Assembly (NCBI GenBank): GCA_016720705.1
Contig: JADKKB010000001.1
Location: 372,001 to 436,000, forward strand
Length of the DNA: 64,000 bases
Reading direction: 5' to 3'
Origin: Chloracidobacterium sp.
GTDB lineage: Bacteria > Acidobacteriota > Blastocatellia > Pyrinomonadales > Pyrinomonadaceae
Both the position numbers and the translations under genes were made by a program. Under the pieces are notes generated by a model. That model worked only from the letters and a program-made list of their open reading frames with translations. It searched no databases and was not told the DNA's origin. Of the stretch, positions 49,339 through 58,812 are shown piece by piece; the stretch's first letter is position 1, and each line of letters opens with the position of its first letter.

Positions 49339-50271
49339 ATGGTCGTCGGTGATCTGATGCTGGATCGCTATTGGTGGGGTTCGGTCGAACGTATCTCGCC
49401 GGAGGCTCCGGTGCCGATCGTCAAACTACAGAGGACGAGCGCCGCCGCGGGTGGCGCCGCCAACGTTGCCGCAAATATCGCTGGATTGGGCAGTAGGGCC
49501 GTGTTGATCGGTGTTACCGGATCGGACACTGAAGGCAATTTGTTGCGAAACGTCCTTGCCGAGATTCCAAATGTTGAACTGCGGGCGATAGCACTCGAAT
49601 CACGTCCGACCACCGTTAAAACTAGAATAATCGCTCACAGTCAACAGGTAACGCGGCTTGATCACGAAGATTCGGCTCCGATCTCCGGCGGCGAGGAAGC
49701 GGCCGTTCTCGAACAGATACTGGGACTTATCGACGCAGTAGATGTACTCGTAGTTTCGGACTATGCCAAGGGCTTGCTTACAGATAACGTTCTCAACGGC
49801 TTGATCGCGTCCGCACGTCTAAAAGGGAAATTGGTCTTTATCGATCCGAAAGGTAAGGATTATTCGAAATACCGCGGAGCGACGATGGTCACGCCAAACC
49901 ATCACGAAGCGGCAGACGCCTGCGGCCTCAGCTTCGACGACCCCGAACTTGTCGCCCACGCCGGTCGCCGTTTGATCAAAGAGCTGGAACTTGAAGCTTC
50001 GCTGATCACCGAAGGGGCAAATGGAATGACACTTTTTGAGTCAAACGGTCCAAGCACCCATCTCAACGCGCGTGCCAGAAAGGTATTTGACGTCACGGGT
50101 GCCGGCGATACCGTCATCGCAACTCTCGCTGTAGCAGCTGCAGCCGGAAATTCGTTGGCCGATTCGGCGCAATTGGCGAATATCGCTGCCGGTATTGCAG
50201 TCGGACAGGTCGGAACCGCCATCGTTTCAAGCAATGAGGTACTCGCCGCTTATAATTTGCTCGTCAATTGA
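49339..50271 (+). CDS. D-glycero-beta-D-manno-heptose-7-phosphate kinase (HldE N-domain type)
   Basis: This 310-residue PfkB-family kinase has VVGDLMLDRYWWGSVERISPEAPVPIVK, GGAANVAANIAGLG and the catalytic GAGDTVIATLA near the C-terminus. It phosphorylates D-glycero-D-manno-heptose 7-phosphate. The first ATG (49339) would cut into the first beta strand (KIMVVGD), and GGGAG lies before ATT 49312 and CTG 49315, so the true start may be a non-AUG codon about eight residues upstream. The adenylyltransferase half of a normal HldE is fused to GmhA in the gene upstream instead. Confidence 0.9.
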   Translation: MVVGDLMLDRYWWGSVERISPEAPVPIVKLQRTSAAAGGAANVAANIAGLGSRAVLIGVTGSDTEGNLLRNVLAEIPNVELRAIALESRPTTVKTRIIAHSQQVTRLDHEDSAPISGGEEAAVLEQILGLIDAVDVLVVSDYAKGLLTDNVLNGLIASARLKGKLVFIDPKGKDYSKYRGATMVTPNHHEAADACGLSFDDPELVAHAGRRLIKELELEASLITEGANGMTLFESNGPSTHLNARARKVFDVTGAGDTVIATLAVAAAAGNSLADSAQLANIAAGIAVGQVGTAIVSSNEVLAAYNLLVN

Positions 50272-50295
50272 GTTTAGGCAGGGTAAGCTCCGAAT

Positions 50296-51288
50296 ATGAT
50301 GACCCGAATCTTGTTTGTCGAACGAAAGCGATCCCATTTCGTGAGCCTCGAAAATGTTTTTCGACAGATAGCACGCGGACTCGATAGCGAGGAGTTTGAA
50401 ACGGAGTTTCAGCAGGTATCGTTCTCAAATGATCTGCTGAGTATGATCAAGAATCTACTTCTATTCAGACCGAAAGCGGCGGACATATTTCACATCACCG
50501 GACACATACACTACATCACTATGCTGCTACCGCCTGCATGCACCGTTTTGACGATCCACGATGTCGCATTTCTGTATACTCGGAGCGGAATCAGGCGATT
50601 TGTTCTGAAGAAATTGCTACTTGATTGGCCATTGAAGAGACTCAGATATGTCACGGTGATCTCACAATTTACGAAAGACGAGATCGTTCGGCAAACGGCA
50701 GTCGATCCACGAAAGATCACTGTAATTGAAAACCCATTAGGCGAGCATCTTAAGCCGCGGCCGAAAATGGAATTCAACGCTGAGTGTCCGACCATTTTAC
50801 AGATCGGAACGATGGACAACAAGAATATTCCGCGGCTCGCGGAATCACTCGCGGGTGTCACCTGCAAGTTGCGTGTGATCGGGCCGATGACCGATCACCA
50901 GATCGAGTGTCTTAATAATCACGGCGTTGACTATGAAAATTTGTCCGGACTGGACGACAACCAGATGGTAGAGGAATATCAAAAGGCGGATATGCTTGTC
51001 TTTTGTTCGACCTACGAGGGCTTTGGCCTTCCTATCATCGAGGCTCAACGAATGGGAACGCCCGTGATAACCAGCAATTTGAGCCCTATGAAAGAGGTCG
51101 CGGGTGACGGTGCATTACTCGTCGATCCGACTGATAGCGACAGTATTCGAGATGGAATCATCACGCTGATCGAAAATGCTGGATTGCGATCGTCGCTTGT
51201 AATAAAGGGGACTGCAAACGTGAATAGATTTGATGCCGAGACGATTTCAGGACAGTTTGCCGAATATTACCGCCGAGTACGCAACTAA
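50296..51288 (+). CDS. GT-B glycosyltransferase (family 4-like)
   Basis: This 330-residue protein has a C-terminal donor domain: CPTILQIGTMDNKNIPRLAESLAG, GLDDNQMVEEYQKADMLVFCSTYEGFGLPIIEAQRMGTPVITSN and DGALLVDPTDSDSI. The E-x7-E motif is in EGFGLPIIEA. The acceptor domain begins RILFVERKRSHFVSLENVFRQIARGL. It sits between the heptose genes and the amino-sugar genes; a heptosyl- or mannosyl-type role is possible but not shown. Two ATGs (50296, 50299) are equivalent. Confidence 0.87.
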   Translation: MMTRILFVERKRSHFVSLENVFRQIARGLDSEEFETEFQQVSFSNDLLSMIKNLLLFRPKAADIFHITGHIHYITMLLPPACTVLTIHDVAFLYTRSGIRRFVLKKLLLDWPLKRLRYVTVISQFTKDEIVRQTAVDPRKITVIENPLGEHLKPRPKMEFNAECPTILQIGTMDNKNIPRLAESLAGVTCKLRVIGPMTDHQIECLNNHGVDYENLSGLDDNQMVEEYQKADMLVFCSTYEGFGLPIIEAQRMGTPVITSNLSPMKEVAGDGALLVDPTDSDSIRDGIITLIENAGLRSSLVIKGTANVNRFDAETISGQFAEYYRRVRN

Positions 51289-51402
51289 CTCGATGTTAGC
51301 CCGCCTTTCAGGTAACATCTCTTAATAGGATACATTAATTACGTGGCACTATTGTTCTGATGAAACAGGACTTAGTTGCATTATTGGGAATACGGGAGCT
51401 TT

Positions 51403-52278
51403 ATGAGAATTCTTATTTTTGGGGCCGGCGGAATGCTTGGCCACAAGTTGATCCAACAGCTTTCGCCGAAATTTGATACCTGGGGGACGATCCGCGGCGA
51501 TTACTCATCAGTTGAGCGATACAACATTTTCGACAAAGAAAGGATAGTTGAAAGCGTTGACGTCGAAAACGCCGAATCGGTCGAAAATGCGATCAGTCGG
51601 GTACATCCAAATGTTGTTATCAACGCCGTCGGTGTGATCAAGCAGCTCCCGACATCCAATGACGTCGTCAAGACCTTGATGACCAACGCGATATTTCCGC
51701 ATCGCGTCGCCACACTCACCGGCAAATATGGCTTTAGATTGATTACCGTTAGCACCGACTGTGTATTCGATGGCGCAAAAGGCGGATATACTGACGGCGA
51801 CGTTTCAAATGCAACTGATCTATACGGCAAAAGCAAGTCGCTTGGCGAGGTCAACCTCGAAAACTGCCTGACGATCCGCACATCGATAATTGGTCGTGAG
51901 CTTGGGACACAACATAGTCTGGTCGAATGGATTCTATCGAACCGGGGAAAGCAGATCAAGGGTTTCACAAATGCAATATATAGCGGCTTTCCAACGATCA
52001 TCTTTGCCGATATAATTGCAAATTTGATCGTAAACCAGACGAATTTGACCGGTATATATAATGTTGCGTCTGAACCGATCAATAAGTTTGATCTGGTTAG
52101 CCTTATAAATAAACAGTATAACGCTGGTATTGAGGTGATCCCGGACGGCGAATTGAAGATCGACCGTAGCCTCGACGCTACGCGATTTAATCAACTTACG
52201 GGGTTTCGGCCTCAACCGTGGAGTGAGATGATCTGGAAAATGGCATCGGACACAACGCCATACGACAATTGGAAATAA
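51403..52278 (+). CDS. RmlD-like nucleotide-sugar 4-ketoreductase (QnlB/WbvR type)
   Basis: The ATG at 51403 follows GGGAG by 6 bases. The 291-residue SDR has ILIFGAGGMLGHKLIQQL, VVINAVGVIKQ, STDCVFDGAKGGYTDGD and the YGKSK motif, all in the style of RmlD. Downstream are a WbjB-like dehydratase/epimerase and a WbjD-like 2-epimerase. In known pathways that trio makes UDP-L-FucNAc when the reductase has a cupin tail, and UDP-L-QuiNAc when it is RmlD-like. This one has no cupin tail, so the L-QuiNAc branch is favoured. Confidence 0.82.
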   Translation: MRILIFGAGGMLGHKLIQQLSPKFDTWGTIRGDYSSVERYNIFDKERIVESVDVENAESVENAISRVHPNVVINAVGVIKQLPTSNDVVKTLMTNAIFPHRVATLTGKYGFRLITVSTDCVFDGAKGGYTDGDVSNATDLYGKSKSLGEVNLENCLTIRTSIIGRELGTQHSLVEWILSNRGKQIKGFTNAIYSGFPTIIFADIIANLIVNQTNLTGIYNVASEPINKFDLVSLINKQYNAGIEVIPDGELKIDRSLDATRFNQLTGFRPQPWSEMIWKMASDTTPYDNWK

Positions 52279-53327
52279 TGAACGAACTTGAAGGAAAACG
52301 AATTCTTGTCACCGGCGGAACCGGTTCGCTCGGCCAAACGCTGGTAAAGCGCATCTTGTCCGGCGAAATGGGAAAGCCCGCCTCGATCACGGTCTTTTCG
52401 CGAGACGAAGCCAAGCAGCATTATATGCGGCTCGATTTCTTGGATCAAAACGCCGCTACAGATGACATCATCTACCAAAACTCTCAGGACCTCTTAAAAT
52501 TTCGGATCGGTGATGTTCGCGATTATTCGGCCTTGCTGGCGGCAATGCGTGAATCAGACGTCGTTTTTCACGCAGCGGCATTAAAACAAGTGCCGTCGTG
52601 TGAATATTTCCCTTACGAAGCCGTTCTGACGAATATCGGCGGAGCCGGCAACATTGTCCGCGCAATTCGTGAAAATGACTTACCGACGACCAAGATCATC
52701 GGTATTTCAACCGATAAGGCGTGCAAACCGATCAACGTGATGGGTATGACCAAAGCCTTGCAGGAACGCGTCCTGCTCGAGGCCAATCGTGACTCCAAGG
52801 TTTCGATCAGTTGCGTCAGATACGGGAACGTCATCGCTTCGCGCGGGTCTATCATCCCGCTTTTCGTCGAACAGATCGAAAAGGGACAGACCGTTACTGT
52901 CACTTTACCGGAAATGACAAGATTCCTGCTCAGTCTCGATCGCGCGGTAGACACCGTTTTCGAAGCCATACGAAGTCAGAGGCGTGGTGCCACTTTTGTC
53001 CCAAAGGTTCCGGCGGCACTGATCACCGATGTTGCCAAAGCCTTGATGGGCGACAAAAATGTGCCGATCAAATTTACCGGCATCAGGCCCGGCGAAAAGA
53101 TACACGAGATAATGGTCTCTGAAGAAGAGTGCTTCCGAACCATCGACGAAAATGGTTACTATGTGATCCTGCCGGTTCTGCCCGAGATCCGAAATGATCA
53201 TAACCTTACGCCGGCGTTAACCAGCGAATATTCATCGAAAGACGACACGATATCGGTAGACGATCTAAAGATGCTGCTCGGCGGAGCCAGTACCGAGATC
53301 GACAGATTTATCAACGGCGACAAATAG
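52278..53327 (+). CDS. UDP-GlcNAc 4,6-dehydratase / 5-epimerase (WbjB/FnlA/CapE type)
   Basis: The ATG at 52278 shares one base with the previous stop (TAATG). The 349-residue SDR has RILVTGGTGSLGQTLVKRIL, SRDEAKQHYMRLDF, GDVRDYSALLAAM and VVFHAAALKQVPSCEYFPYEAVLTN. The SxxxM...K-type active site lies in GISTDKACKPINVMGMTKAL. The family converts UDP-GlcNAc to a 4-keto-6-deoxy L-sugar. It is the first step of the UDP-L-QuiNAc/FucNAc route whose other steps are encoded on both sides. Confidence 0.92.
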   Translation: MNELEGKRILVTGGTGSLGQTLVKRILSGEMGKPASITVFSRDEAKQHYMRLDFLDQNAATDDIIYQNSQDLLKFRIGDVRDYSALLAAMRESDVVFHAAALKQVPSCEYFPYEAVLTNIGGAGNIVRAIRENDLPTTKIIGISTDKACKPINVMGMTKALQERVLLEANRDSKVSISCVRYGNVIASRGSIIPLFVEQIEKGQTVTVTLPEMTRFLLSLDRAVDTVFEAIRSQRRGATFVPKVPAALITDVAKALMGDKNVPIKFTGIRPGEKIHEIMVSEEECFRTIDENGYYVILPVLPEIRNDHNLTPALTSEYSSKDDTISVDDLKMLLGGASTEIDRFINGDK

Positions 53328-53348
53328 CAACCCGCGCAAAAAAAGTTT

Positions 53349-54446
53349 ATGAAGGTAATGACCATTTTCGGCACCCGTCCGGAGATCATCAGGCTCAGTC
53401 TGGTGATGAAGGTGCTAGACCAACATTGTGACCACGTCACCGTGCATACCGGGCAGAACTACCACGAATCACTCAGCGATATATTTATTCGTGACCTCGG
53501 CGTCCGCACTCCGGACGAACATCTCGGTATCAGGTCGGCGTCGTTTGCCGAACAGATCGGGCAGATCGTGTCAAAGTGTGACGAGGCTATTGAGCGGCAC
53601 GCTCCGGATCGCATCCTGATACTGGGCGATACGAACAGCGCTCTGTCAGCGATCACTGCAGCGCGTCGTCAAATTCCTGTTTTTCATATGGAAGCAGGGA
53701 ATCGCTGCTACGACGATCGTGTTCCCGAAGAGGTCAATCGCCGGATAATCGACCATTCGAGTGCGGTATTGCTACCGTACACTGAACGTAGCAAAGAAAA
53801 TCTCGTTCGCGAAGGCATTGAGCGCGACAGGATATTTGTCACCGGGAATCCAATAAAGGAAGTTTTAGACTTTTTCTCGCCGCAGATCGAGGAGAGTGAG
53901 ATCCTCAAGACCTTGAATGTAAGGCCGTTCGACTACTTTTTGGTGACGCTCCACCGAGCGGAGAATGTAGATATTCACGAGCGATTGGTTGGAATATTTA
54001 AGGCGTTTACTGCCATCAGTGAAAAATTTGGAAAAGAGATATTGATCAGCGTGCATCCGCGAACGGCGGAAAAGATCAACCAGTTCGGCATTGCTCCGGG
54101 TTCCAGTAAGGTCAGACTGCTTGATGCATTCGGATTTTTCGACTTTGTGAAGTTGGAAAAGAACTCTTTGGCCGTAATGACCGATAGCGGCACAGTGCAG
54201 GAAGAATGTGCGATATTCGGCATTCCAAATGTCACACTCCGTGACGTGACCGAGCGGCCCGAAACGATCGAGTGCGGTAGCAATATTCTTAGTGGCGCAG
54301 ATCCGGACACTATCGTCCGGGCGGTCGAATTGGCGATGTCGCAACCGGCGTCGTGGACCGCACCGCGCGAGTATTTGGCTGAAAACGTGTCTCAAGTGGT
54401 AAGCAAGATAATGCTCGGATATTCGAGTCTCCGGCGACATCGATAG
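53349..54446 (+). CDS. UDP-N-acetylglucosamine 2-epimerase-like enzyme (WbjD/FnlC/WecB type)
   Basis: This 365-residue GT-B-fold epimerase has MTIFGTRPEIIRLSLVMKVL, VHTGQNYHESLSDIF, DRILILGDTNSALSAITAARRQIPVFHMEAGNRCYDDRVPEEVNRRIIDH and TVHRAEN-like LVTLHRAENVDIHERL. The position right after the WbjB-like gene supports action on the UDP-2-acetamido-6-deoxy L-sugar rather than on UDP-GlcNAc itself. WecB activity (UDP-ManNAc formation) remains possible. Confidence 0.9.
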   Translation: MKVMTIFGTRPEIIRLSLVMKVLDQHCDHVTVHTGQNYHESLSDIFIRDLGVRTPDEHLGIRSASFAEQIGQIVSKCDEAIERHAPDRILILGDTNSALSAITAARRQIPVFHMEAGNRCYDDRVPEEVNRRIIDHSSAVLLPYTERSKENLVREGIERDRIFVTGNPIKEVLDFFSPQIEESEILKTLNVRPFDYFLVTLHRAENVDIHERLVGIFKAFTAISEKFGKEILISVHPRTAEKINQFGIAPGSSKVRLLDAFGFFDFVKLEKNSLAVMTDSGTVQEECAIFGIPNVTLRDVTERPETIECGSNILSGADPDTIVRAVELAMSQPASWTAPREYLAENVSQVVSKIMLGYSSLRRHR

Positions 54447-54473
54447 ATCGACAAAATACGTTCCCCCCAGCTA

Positions 54474-55652
54474 ATGAAGAAGATACTGGTCTTTTGCGAT
54501 TACTATCGTCCGAGCCTCAACGCCGGCGGCGGTATGTGGACGGTCGCAAATCTGGTCGATAGATTTTGCGACCGTTATGAGTTTCATATTGTCACGCGTA
54601 ACTACGACAGCCCCGGCGACACGACGCCGTACACGAGCGTTAATACCGGCGAATGGAATGATCTCGGCAATGCAAAGGTCTATTATGCTGCGAGCAGCGA
54701 CCTGACATCTGCAAAGTGTGCGGCACTGGCCAACGATATTCGTCCGGATGTAGTTTATCTGAATTCTGTTTTCAGCACTCCGGTCGTGAAATTTCTGATC
54801 GCACGCCAAAAGCATCTGACTCCGGACGTCGCCGTCATACTTGCTCCGTGTGGCGAACTATCTGAAGGTGCTTTGCAAAGCAAGAGCCTAAAGAAGAAAC
54901 TCTACCTTACCTATGCAAAGTCCAAAGGGCTTTATCAGAACGTAATGTGGAAGGCTACGACCGAGCTTGAGGCAAATGAGATCAAGCGAGTATTTGGATC
55001 GCACCTTAGTCCGATGCTCGCTCCGGACCTGACCCCTTTAACGATCTTGCCCGAGTTTGACGTTGCCCAAAAGCCTTCGAAACGGCACGGTGCGGCACAT
55101 TTCATATTTCTTTCCCGGATCGTCCCGAAAAAAAACCTTGCATATATTTTGCGAGTGTTCGGTCAGGTAAAGGTGGGCGAAATCGTCTTGGACATTGTGG
55201 GCCCGATCGAGGACAAAACATATTGGAGAGAGTGCAAAAGGTTGATCAAGATGCTGCCATCGAACGTGACCGTGAATGTCGTTGGCGGGATAGATTATGC
55301 AACAGGACTCCGGAAACTGGTCGAGAGTCACTTTTTTGTGCTGCCGACCCTTAATGAGAATTTTGGATACGTCTTTATTGAGAGCCTTGCCGCCGGGACA
55401 CCGATCTTGATCAGTGACCAAACGGTTTGGGGAGCCGTAGCGGACGAAAAAGCCGGATGGGTCATCAGCCTCGCCGAAGAGGATCGATGGCTCGATACTA
55501 TAAATGAGTGTTTAGATATGAATCAATCCGAGTTTAGCCAGACTTCAAATCGGGCGAGGTCATTCGCTGTCAATTGGTTGGCAAATAGCGAGTATGAGAA
55601 TGCGACGGCGAAAGTGCTCGATTCGGCGATCCATACAAATTCAGTTACCTAG
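54474..55652 (+). CDS. GT-B glycosyltransferase (family 4-like)
   Basis: This 392-residue protein begins ILVFCDYYRPSLNAGGGMWTVANLVDRF, an acceptor-domain start typical of these enzymes. Its donor domain has FIFLSRIVPKKNLAYILRVFGQVKVGEIVLDIVGP and LPTLNENFGYVFIESLAAGTPILISDQT (E-x7-E). It probably adds a sugar of the repeat unit. The next gene begins right after the stop codon. Confidence 0.87.
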   Translation: MKKILVFCDYYRPSLNAGGGMWTVANLVDRFCDRYEFHIVTRNYDSPGDTTPYTSVNTGEWNDLGNAKVYYAASSDLTSAKCAALANDIRPDVVYLNSVFSTPVVKFLIARQKHLTPDVAVILAPCGELSEGALQSKSLKKKLYLTYAKSKGLYQNVMWKATTELEANEIKRVFGSHLSPMLAPDLTPLTILPEFDVAQKPSKRHGAAHFIFLSRIVPKKNLAYILRVFGQVKVGEIVLDIVGPIEDKTYWRECKRLIKMLPSNVTVNVVGGIDYATGLRKLVESHFFVLPTLNENFGYVFIESLAAGTPILISDQTVWGAVADEKAGWVISLAEEDRWLDTINECLDMNQSEFSQTSNRARSFAVNWLANSEYENATAKVLDSAIHTNSVT

Positions 55653-56909
55653 ATGAATGGTCAATCCGACATTTCAACTAAGTCCGAGAGCGTGGCCGTT
55701 CGCCCGACGCTATGGGTCGTAAGTGAATTGTACTATCCGGAAGAAACCTCGACCGGCTACTATATGACCCGAATCGCCGAAGGACTGACGGATACCTTTA
55801 CGGTTAAGGCTCTATGTGGGCAGCCGAATTACTCGTCCCGCGGAACCAAAGCCCCGAAACACGAATTTCGCCGAGACGTTGAGGTCTTTAGAGCGGCGGG
55901 AACTACGCTCAACAAAAACATTATATTGTTTCGATTGATCAATATGATGACGCTCAGCCTGTCTACGTTTTTAAAGGGAATGATCAGGTTCAAGTCCCGA
56001 GATCAAGTCCTGGTCGTTACGACCCCGCCGTCGCTGCCGTTCGTAGTTGCCCTCGCCGCACTTATAAAAGGGGCGACGTACACACTCGTAATTCACGACA
56101 ACTATCCCGAGATCTTGTTTGCGGTCGGCAAAATGCGTGAAGATTCCGCATTTGCGACGATACTGAACTTCAGCAATCGCTGGCTCTACAAACACGCTCG
56201 TAAGCTGATCGCTGTTGGCCGCGATATGGAGAAATTGCTTGAGCGGAAATCCGAAGGCTTAGATATTCCGGTTGCGGTAATTCCGAATTGGGCCGAACTC
56301 GAGGCCGTGCATCCGGAACCACGCGGATCGAACCAATTGCTCAAGGAGCTAGGAATTGAGGATAAATTCGTATTCCTCTATGCCGGCAATATGGGACACC
56401 CGAACGATGTCGAGTCAATCATCGAAAGTGCCCGCCGGCTGAAGGACAGGCCGGAAATTCATTTTGTGTTTTTAGGTACGGGCGTTAAAGAAAGCTGGAT
56501 CAGGTCGGCTGTCGAGGAGCACGGGTTGGCAAATGTGGATGTTATCAGTCCAAAACCGAGGTCCGAACAGGTCGTATTCCTCAATGCGTGTGACGTCGCA
56601 CTCGTATCGCTGGTTGATAAAATGCTTGGAGTATCGATGCCGAGCAGGACGTACAATATCCTTGCGGCCGGTAAACCAATGCTCGCTCTGACCGATCCTG
56701 ACAGCGAACTCGCAATGGTGATAGATGAGGATCGGGCGGGTTGGCACGTAAGGCCGGGAAATGTCGATGAACTCACTTCGACAATAGTTGAGATATACGA
56801 GTCTCGGGCGAAATTGCCGTCCTTCGGCGAGCGTGCCCGGACATCTGCATTAAATAAATATTCGCTTGATGCGGCGATCAAGATGTATCGTCGCGAGCTT
56901 GGAATGTAG
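55653..56909 (+). CDS. Family 4 glycosyltransferase (WbuB-like)
   Basis: This 418-residue protein begins LWVVSELYYPEETSTGYYMTRIAEGLT. It has QVLVVTTPPSLPFVVALAALIKGATYTLVIHDNYPEI, an acceptor domain typical of WbuB/WcaI-type enzymes that transfer L-FucNAc or related residues. The donor domain has FVFLYAGNMGHPNDVESIIESARRL and SVSMPSRTYNILAAGKPMLAL-type features. The position next to the L-6-deoxy-HexNAc genes agrees with transfer of such a residue. Confidence 0.87.
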   Translation: MNGQSDISTKSESVAVRPTLWVVSELYYPEETSTGYYMTRIAEGLTDTFTVKALCGQPNYSSRGTKAPKHEFRRDVEVFRAAGTTLNKNIILFRLINMMTLSLSTFLKGMIRFKSRDQVLVVTTPPSLPFVVALAALIKGATYTLVIHDNYPEILFAVGKMREDSAFATILNFSNRWLYKHARKLIAVGRDMEKLLERKSEGLDIPVAVIPNWAELEAVHPEPRGSNQLLKELGIEDKFVFLYAGNMGHPNDVESIIESARRLKDRPEIHFVFLGTGVKESWIRSAVEEHGLANVDVISPKPRSEQVVFLNACDVALVSLVDKMLGVSMPSRTYNILAAGKPMLALTDPDSELAMVIDEDRAGWHVRPGNVDELTSTIVEIYESRAKLPSFGERARTSALNKYSLDAAIKMYRRELGM

Positions 56910-56918
56910 GATCACAAA

Positions 56919-57968
56919 GTGCTGGAATTGACGCTTTTTTTCGGATGTTTTCTGGTGACATATTTTGGGGTCCGGGCATTTCGCGCGTGGACACTAAGAC
57001 GCGGCGTGCTTGACCACCCTAACGAACGCAGCTCACACACGGACCCGACGCCCCGCGGAGGCGGTCTGGTGGTCGCTGTCGTCGTATTGGCCGCTTATGT
57101 GATCGCTGCCGGTCTCGTGGGATTCGAGATCTCTTGGGGGTTTCTCGCAGGCTCAGTCATCGTGGTCGCAATCAGTTGGTTGGACGACATTTACTCGGTC
57201 TCCTTCATTTGGCGATTGTTAGCCCATTCTGTTGCGGCTATCTGTCTTTTGTTGGATTTGGGCTACTTGTCGACGATCGTGATGTATGACACTACAACAC
57301 CATTGAGTATCGGCATAATCGGTGCCGTTGTCTCGTTTGTATGGATAATTTGGCTGATCAACGCTTATAACTTTATGGATGGTATCGACGGTATCGCCGG
57401 TACTCAGGCAGTTGCGGCGGCGATAGGCTGGCTGCTTGCGGGATTGGCAAACGGTTCGCCGGCGACGATGGTGCTTGGCGGATCTGTCCTCTTCGCGGCA
57501 TTGGCGTTTCTACTTCACAATTGGTCACCGGCACGGATATTTATGGGCGATGCCGGAAGTGCGTTCCTCGGGTTCACATTTGCATCCTTACCGTTTATTT
57601 TCCGGGGAAGTCTGACATCGGATTCTGGAATTTCAGCGACTATCGGTGTGTTATTTGTCTGGATGTTTGTTTTCGACTCGGTCTTTACACTTATTCGGCG
57701 GATCCTGAATGGTGAAAAGATATGGACGGCACACCGCCAACACTTATACCAAAGGCTGGTGATCTCGGGATATTCGCACCAAAAGACCACGTTGATCTAC
57801 GGTACGTTCTCATTGCCGATCGCGATCCTAGCCGGACTGTCGGCCGGAGAAGATACGAGAGTGCCGATATATGTGCCGATCATTGCCGCGGTCGGTTGCT
57901 CAATAGTCTTACTGGTCATTTGTCAGAGCCGAAAATGCCTTTTCGGGGGAACCGAACAAAATGCTTGA
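56919..57968 (+). CDS. WecA/WbpL-type undecaprenyl-phosphate HexNAc-1-phosphate transferase
   Basis: This 349-residue polytopic protein has a GTG start. The cytoplasmic loop motifs are HPNERSSHTDPTPRGGGLV, DDIYSV, AYNFMDGIDGIAGTQAV, FMGDAGSAFLGF and AHRQHLYQRL, all family landmarks of the MraY/WecA/WbpL superfamily. It starts each repeat unit by placing a HexNAc-1-phosphate on undecaprenyl phosphate. The downstream gene overlaps its end by 8 bases. The sugar cannot be read from sequence; GlcNAc, FucNAc or QuiNAc are options. Confidence 0.92.
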   Translation: MLELTLFFGCFLVTYFGVRAFRAWTLRRGVLDHPNERSSHTDPTPRGGGLVVAVVVLAAYVIAAGLVGFEISWGFLAGSVIVVAISWLDDIYSVSFIWRLLAHSVAAICLLLDLGYLSTIVMYDTTTPLSIGIIGAVVSFVWIIWLINAYNFMDGIDGIAGTQAVAAAIGWLLAGLANGSPATMVLGGSVLFAALAFLLHNWSPARIFMGDAGSAFLGFTFASLPFIFRGSLTSDSGISATIGVLFVWMFVFDSVFTLIRRILNGEKIWTAHRQHLYQRLVISGYSHQKTTLIYGTFSLPIAILAGLSAGEDTRVPIYVPIIAAVGCSIVLLVICQSRKCLFGGTEQNA

Positions 57969-58764
57969 ATATAATTTTACATTTGAGTCGTTCGGCGTTC
58001 GCGTCACCGTCGAAAGCAACCGGCAAACGGTCGTCGATCGCGTTCGCGATATTGCAAACTATGCGTTACTTGGCCGCTTGACCGAGATCGACCCGTTGCT
58101 TGCAGAACATCGATTGCAGATCATCGAGATCGACAACATTTATCGAGCTGCTCTCGGAGACGAAGATTTTGGCGACAATCCCGATCTCAATTCGCTGCTT
58201 AAGTACATCGGCTCACGGATCCGAATACTTGTTGCCGAGTACACTCGAGAATTCGTATTTGTACACGCCGGGGTCGTTGAGTGGAATGGGAAGGCGATCG
58301 TTTTGCCCGGACAGAGCTTTAGCGGAAAAACTACGCTTGTCGCCGAACTCGTCAAACTAGGAGCAACTTATTTCTCCGATGAGTACGCACTATTTGATGA
58401 AGACGGCAACGTACACCCGTTTCCGAGACCCTTGGCTATCAGGGATAGCTTCGATTCCGCCATCCGCGAAGACGTCAATGTCGAAGCACTCGGCGGCGTC
58501 CCGGCGACCCGATCTGCACGCGTCGGAATGATGTTTTTTGGCAAATATCGCAGTAAAGCTCGTTGGAAACCAATTTTTATCAGTCCCGGTGTCGGAATTA
58601 TTGAATTAATTACGCATACTATTCCGATGAGAGTAAATAGTGAGTTTGCGATCAAGGCCCTGACCAATGCCGTTCGCGGCGCCAAGATCGCTAAGTCCGC
58701 AAGGGGCGAGGCGGATATTAGTGCAGAAAAACTTTTACATTTCGTTGACATTAACAACAACTAA
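57961..58764 (+). CDS. HPr-kinase-like P-loop protein
   Basis: This 267-residue protein has a P-loop in VHAGVVEWNGKAIVLPGQSFSGKTTLVAELVKLGATYFSDEYALFDEDG. This matches the Walker A and the following Asp-rich block of HPr kinase/phosphorylase and its small relatives found in RiPP and exopolysaccharide loci. It lacks a recognisable N-terminal HprK domain. Such proteins are usually encoded beside a PqqD-domain protein and a nucleotidyltransferase, exactly as here. The substrate is unknown; phosphorylation of the peptide tail or of a glycan precursor are both possible. Confidence 0.8.
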   Translation: MLEYNFTFESFGVRVTVESNRQTVVDRVRDIANYALLGRLTEIDPLLAEHRLQIIEIDNIYRAALGDEDFGDNPDLNSLLKYIGSRIRILVAEYTREFVFVHAGVVEWNGKAIVLPGQSFSGKTTLVAELVKLGATYFSDEYALFDEDGNVHPFPRPLAIRDSFDSAIREDVNVEALGGVPATRSARVGMMFFGKYRSKARWKPIFISPGVGIIELITHTIPMRVNSEFAIKALTNAVRGAKIAKSARGEADISAEKLLHFVDINNN

Positions 58765-58812
58765 TGTACAATTATCAGGTCGCTCTGGTGTTTTTTTACT
58801 TTGGAGGAGAAG

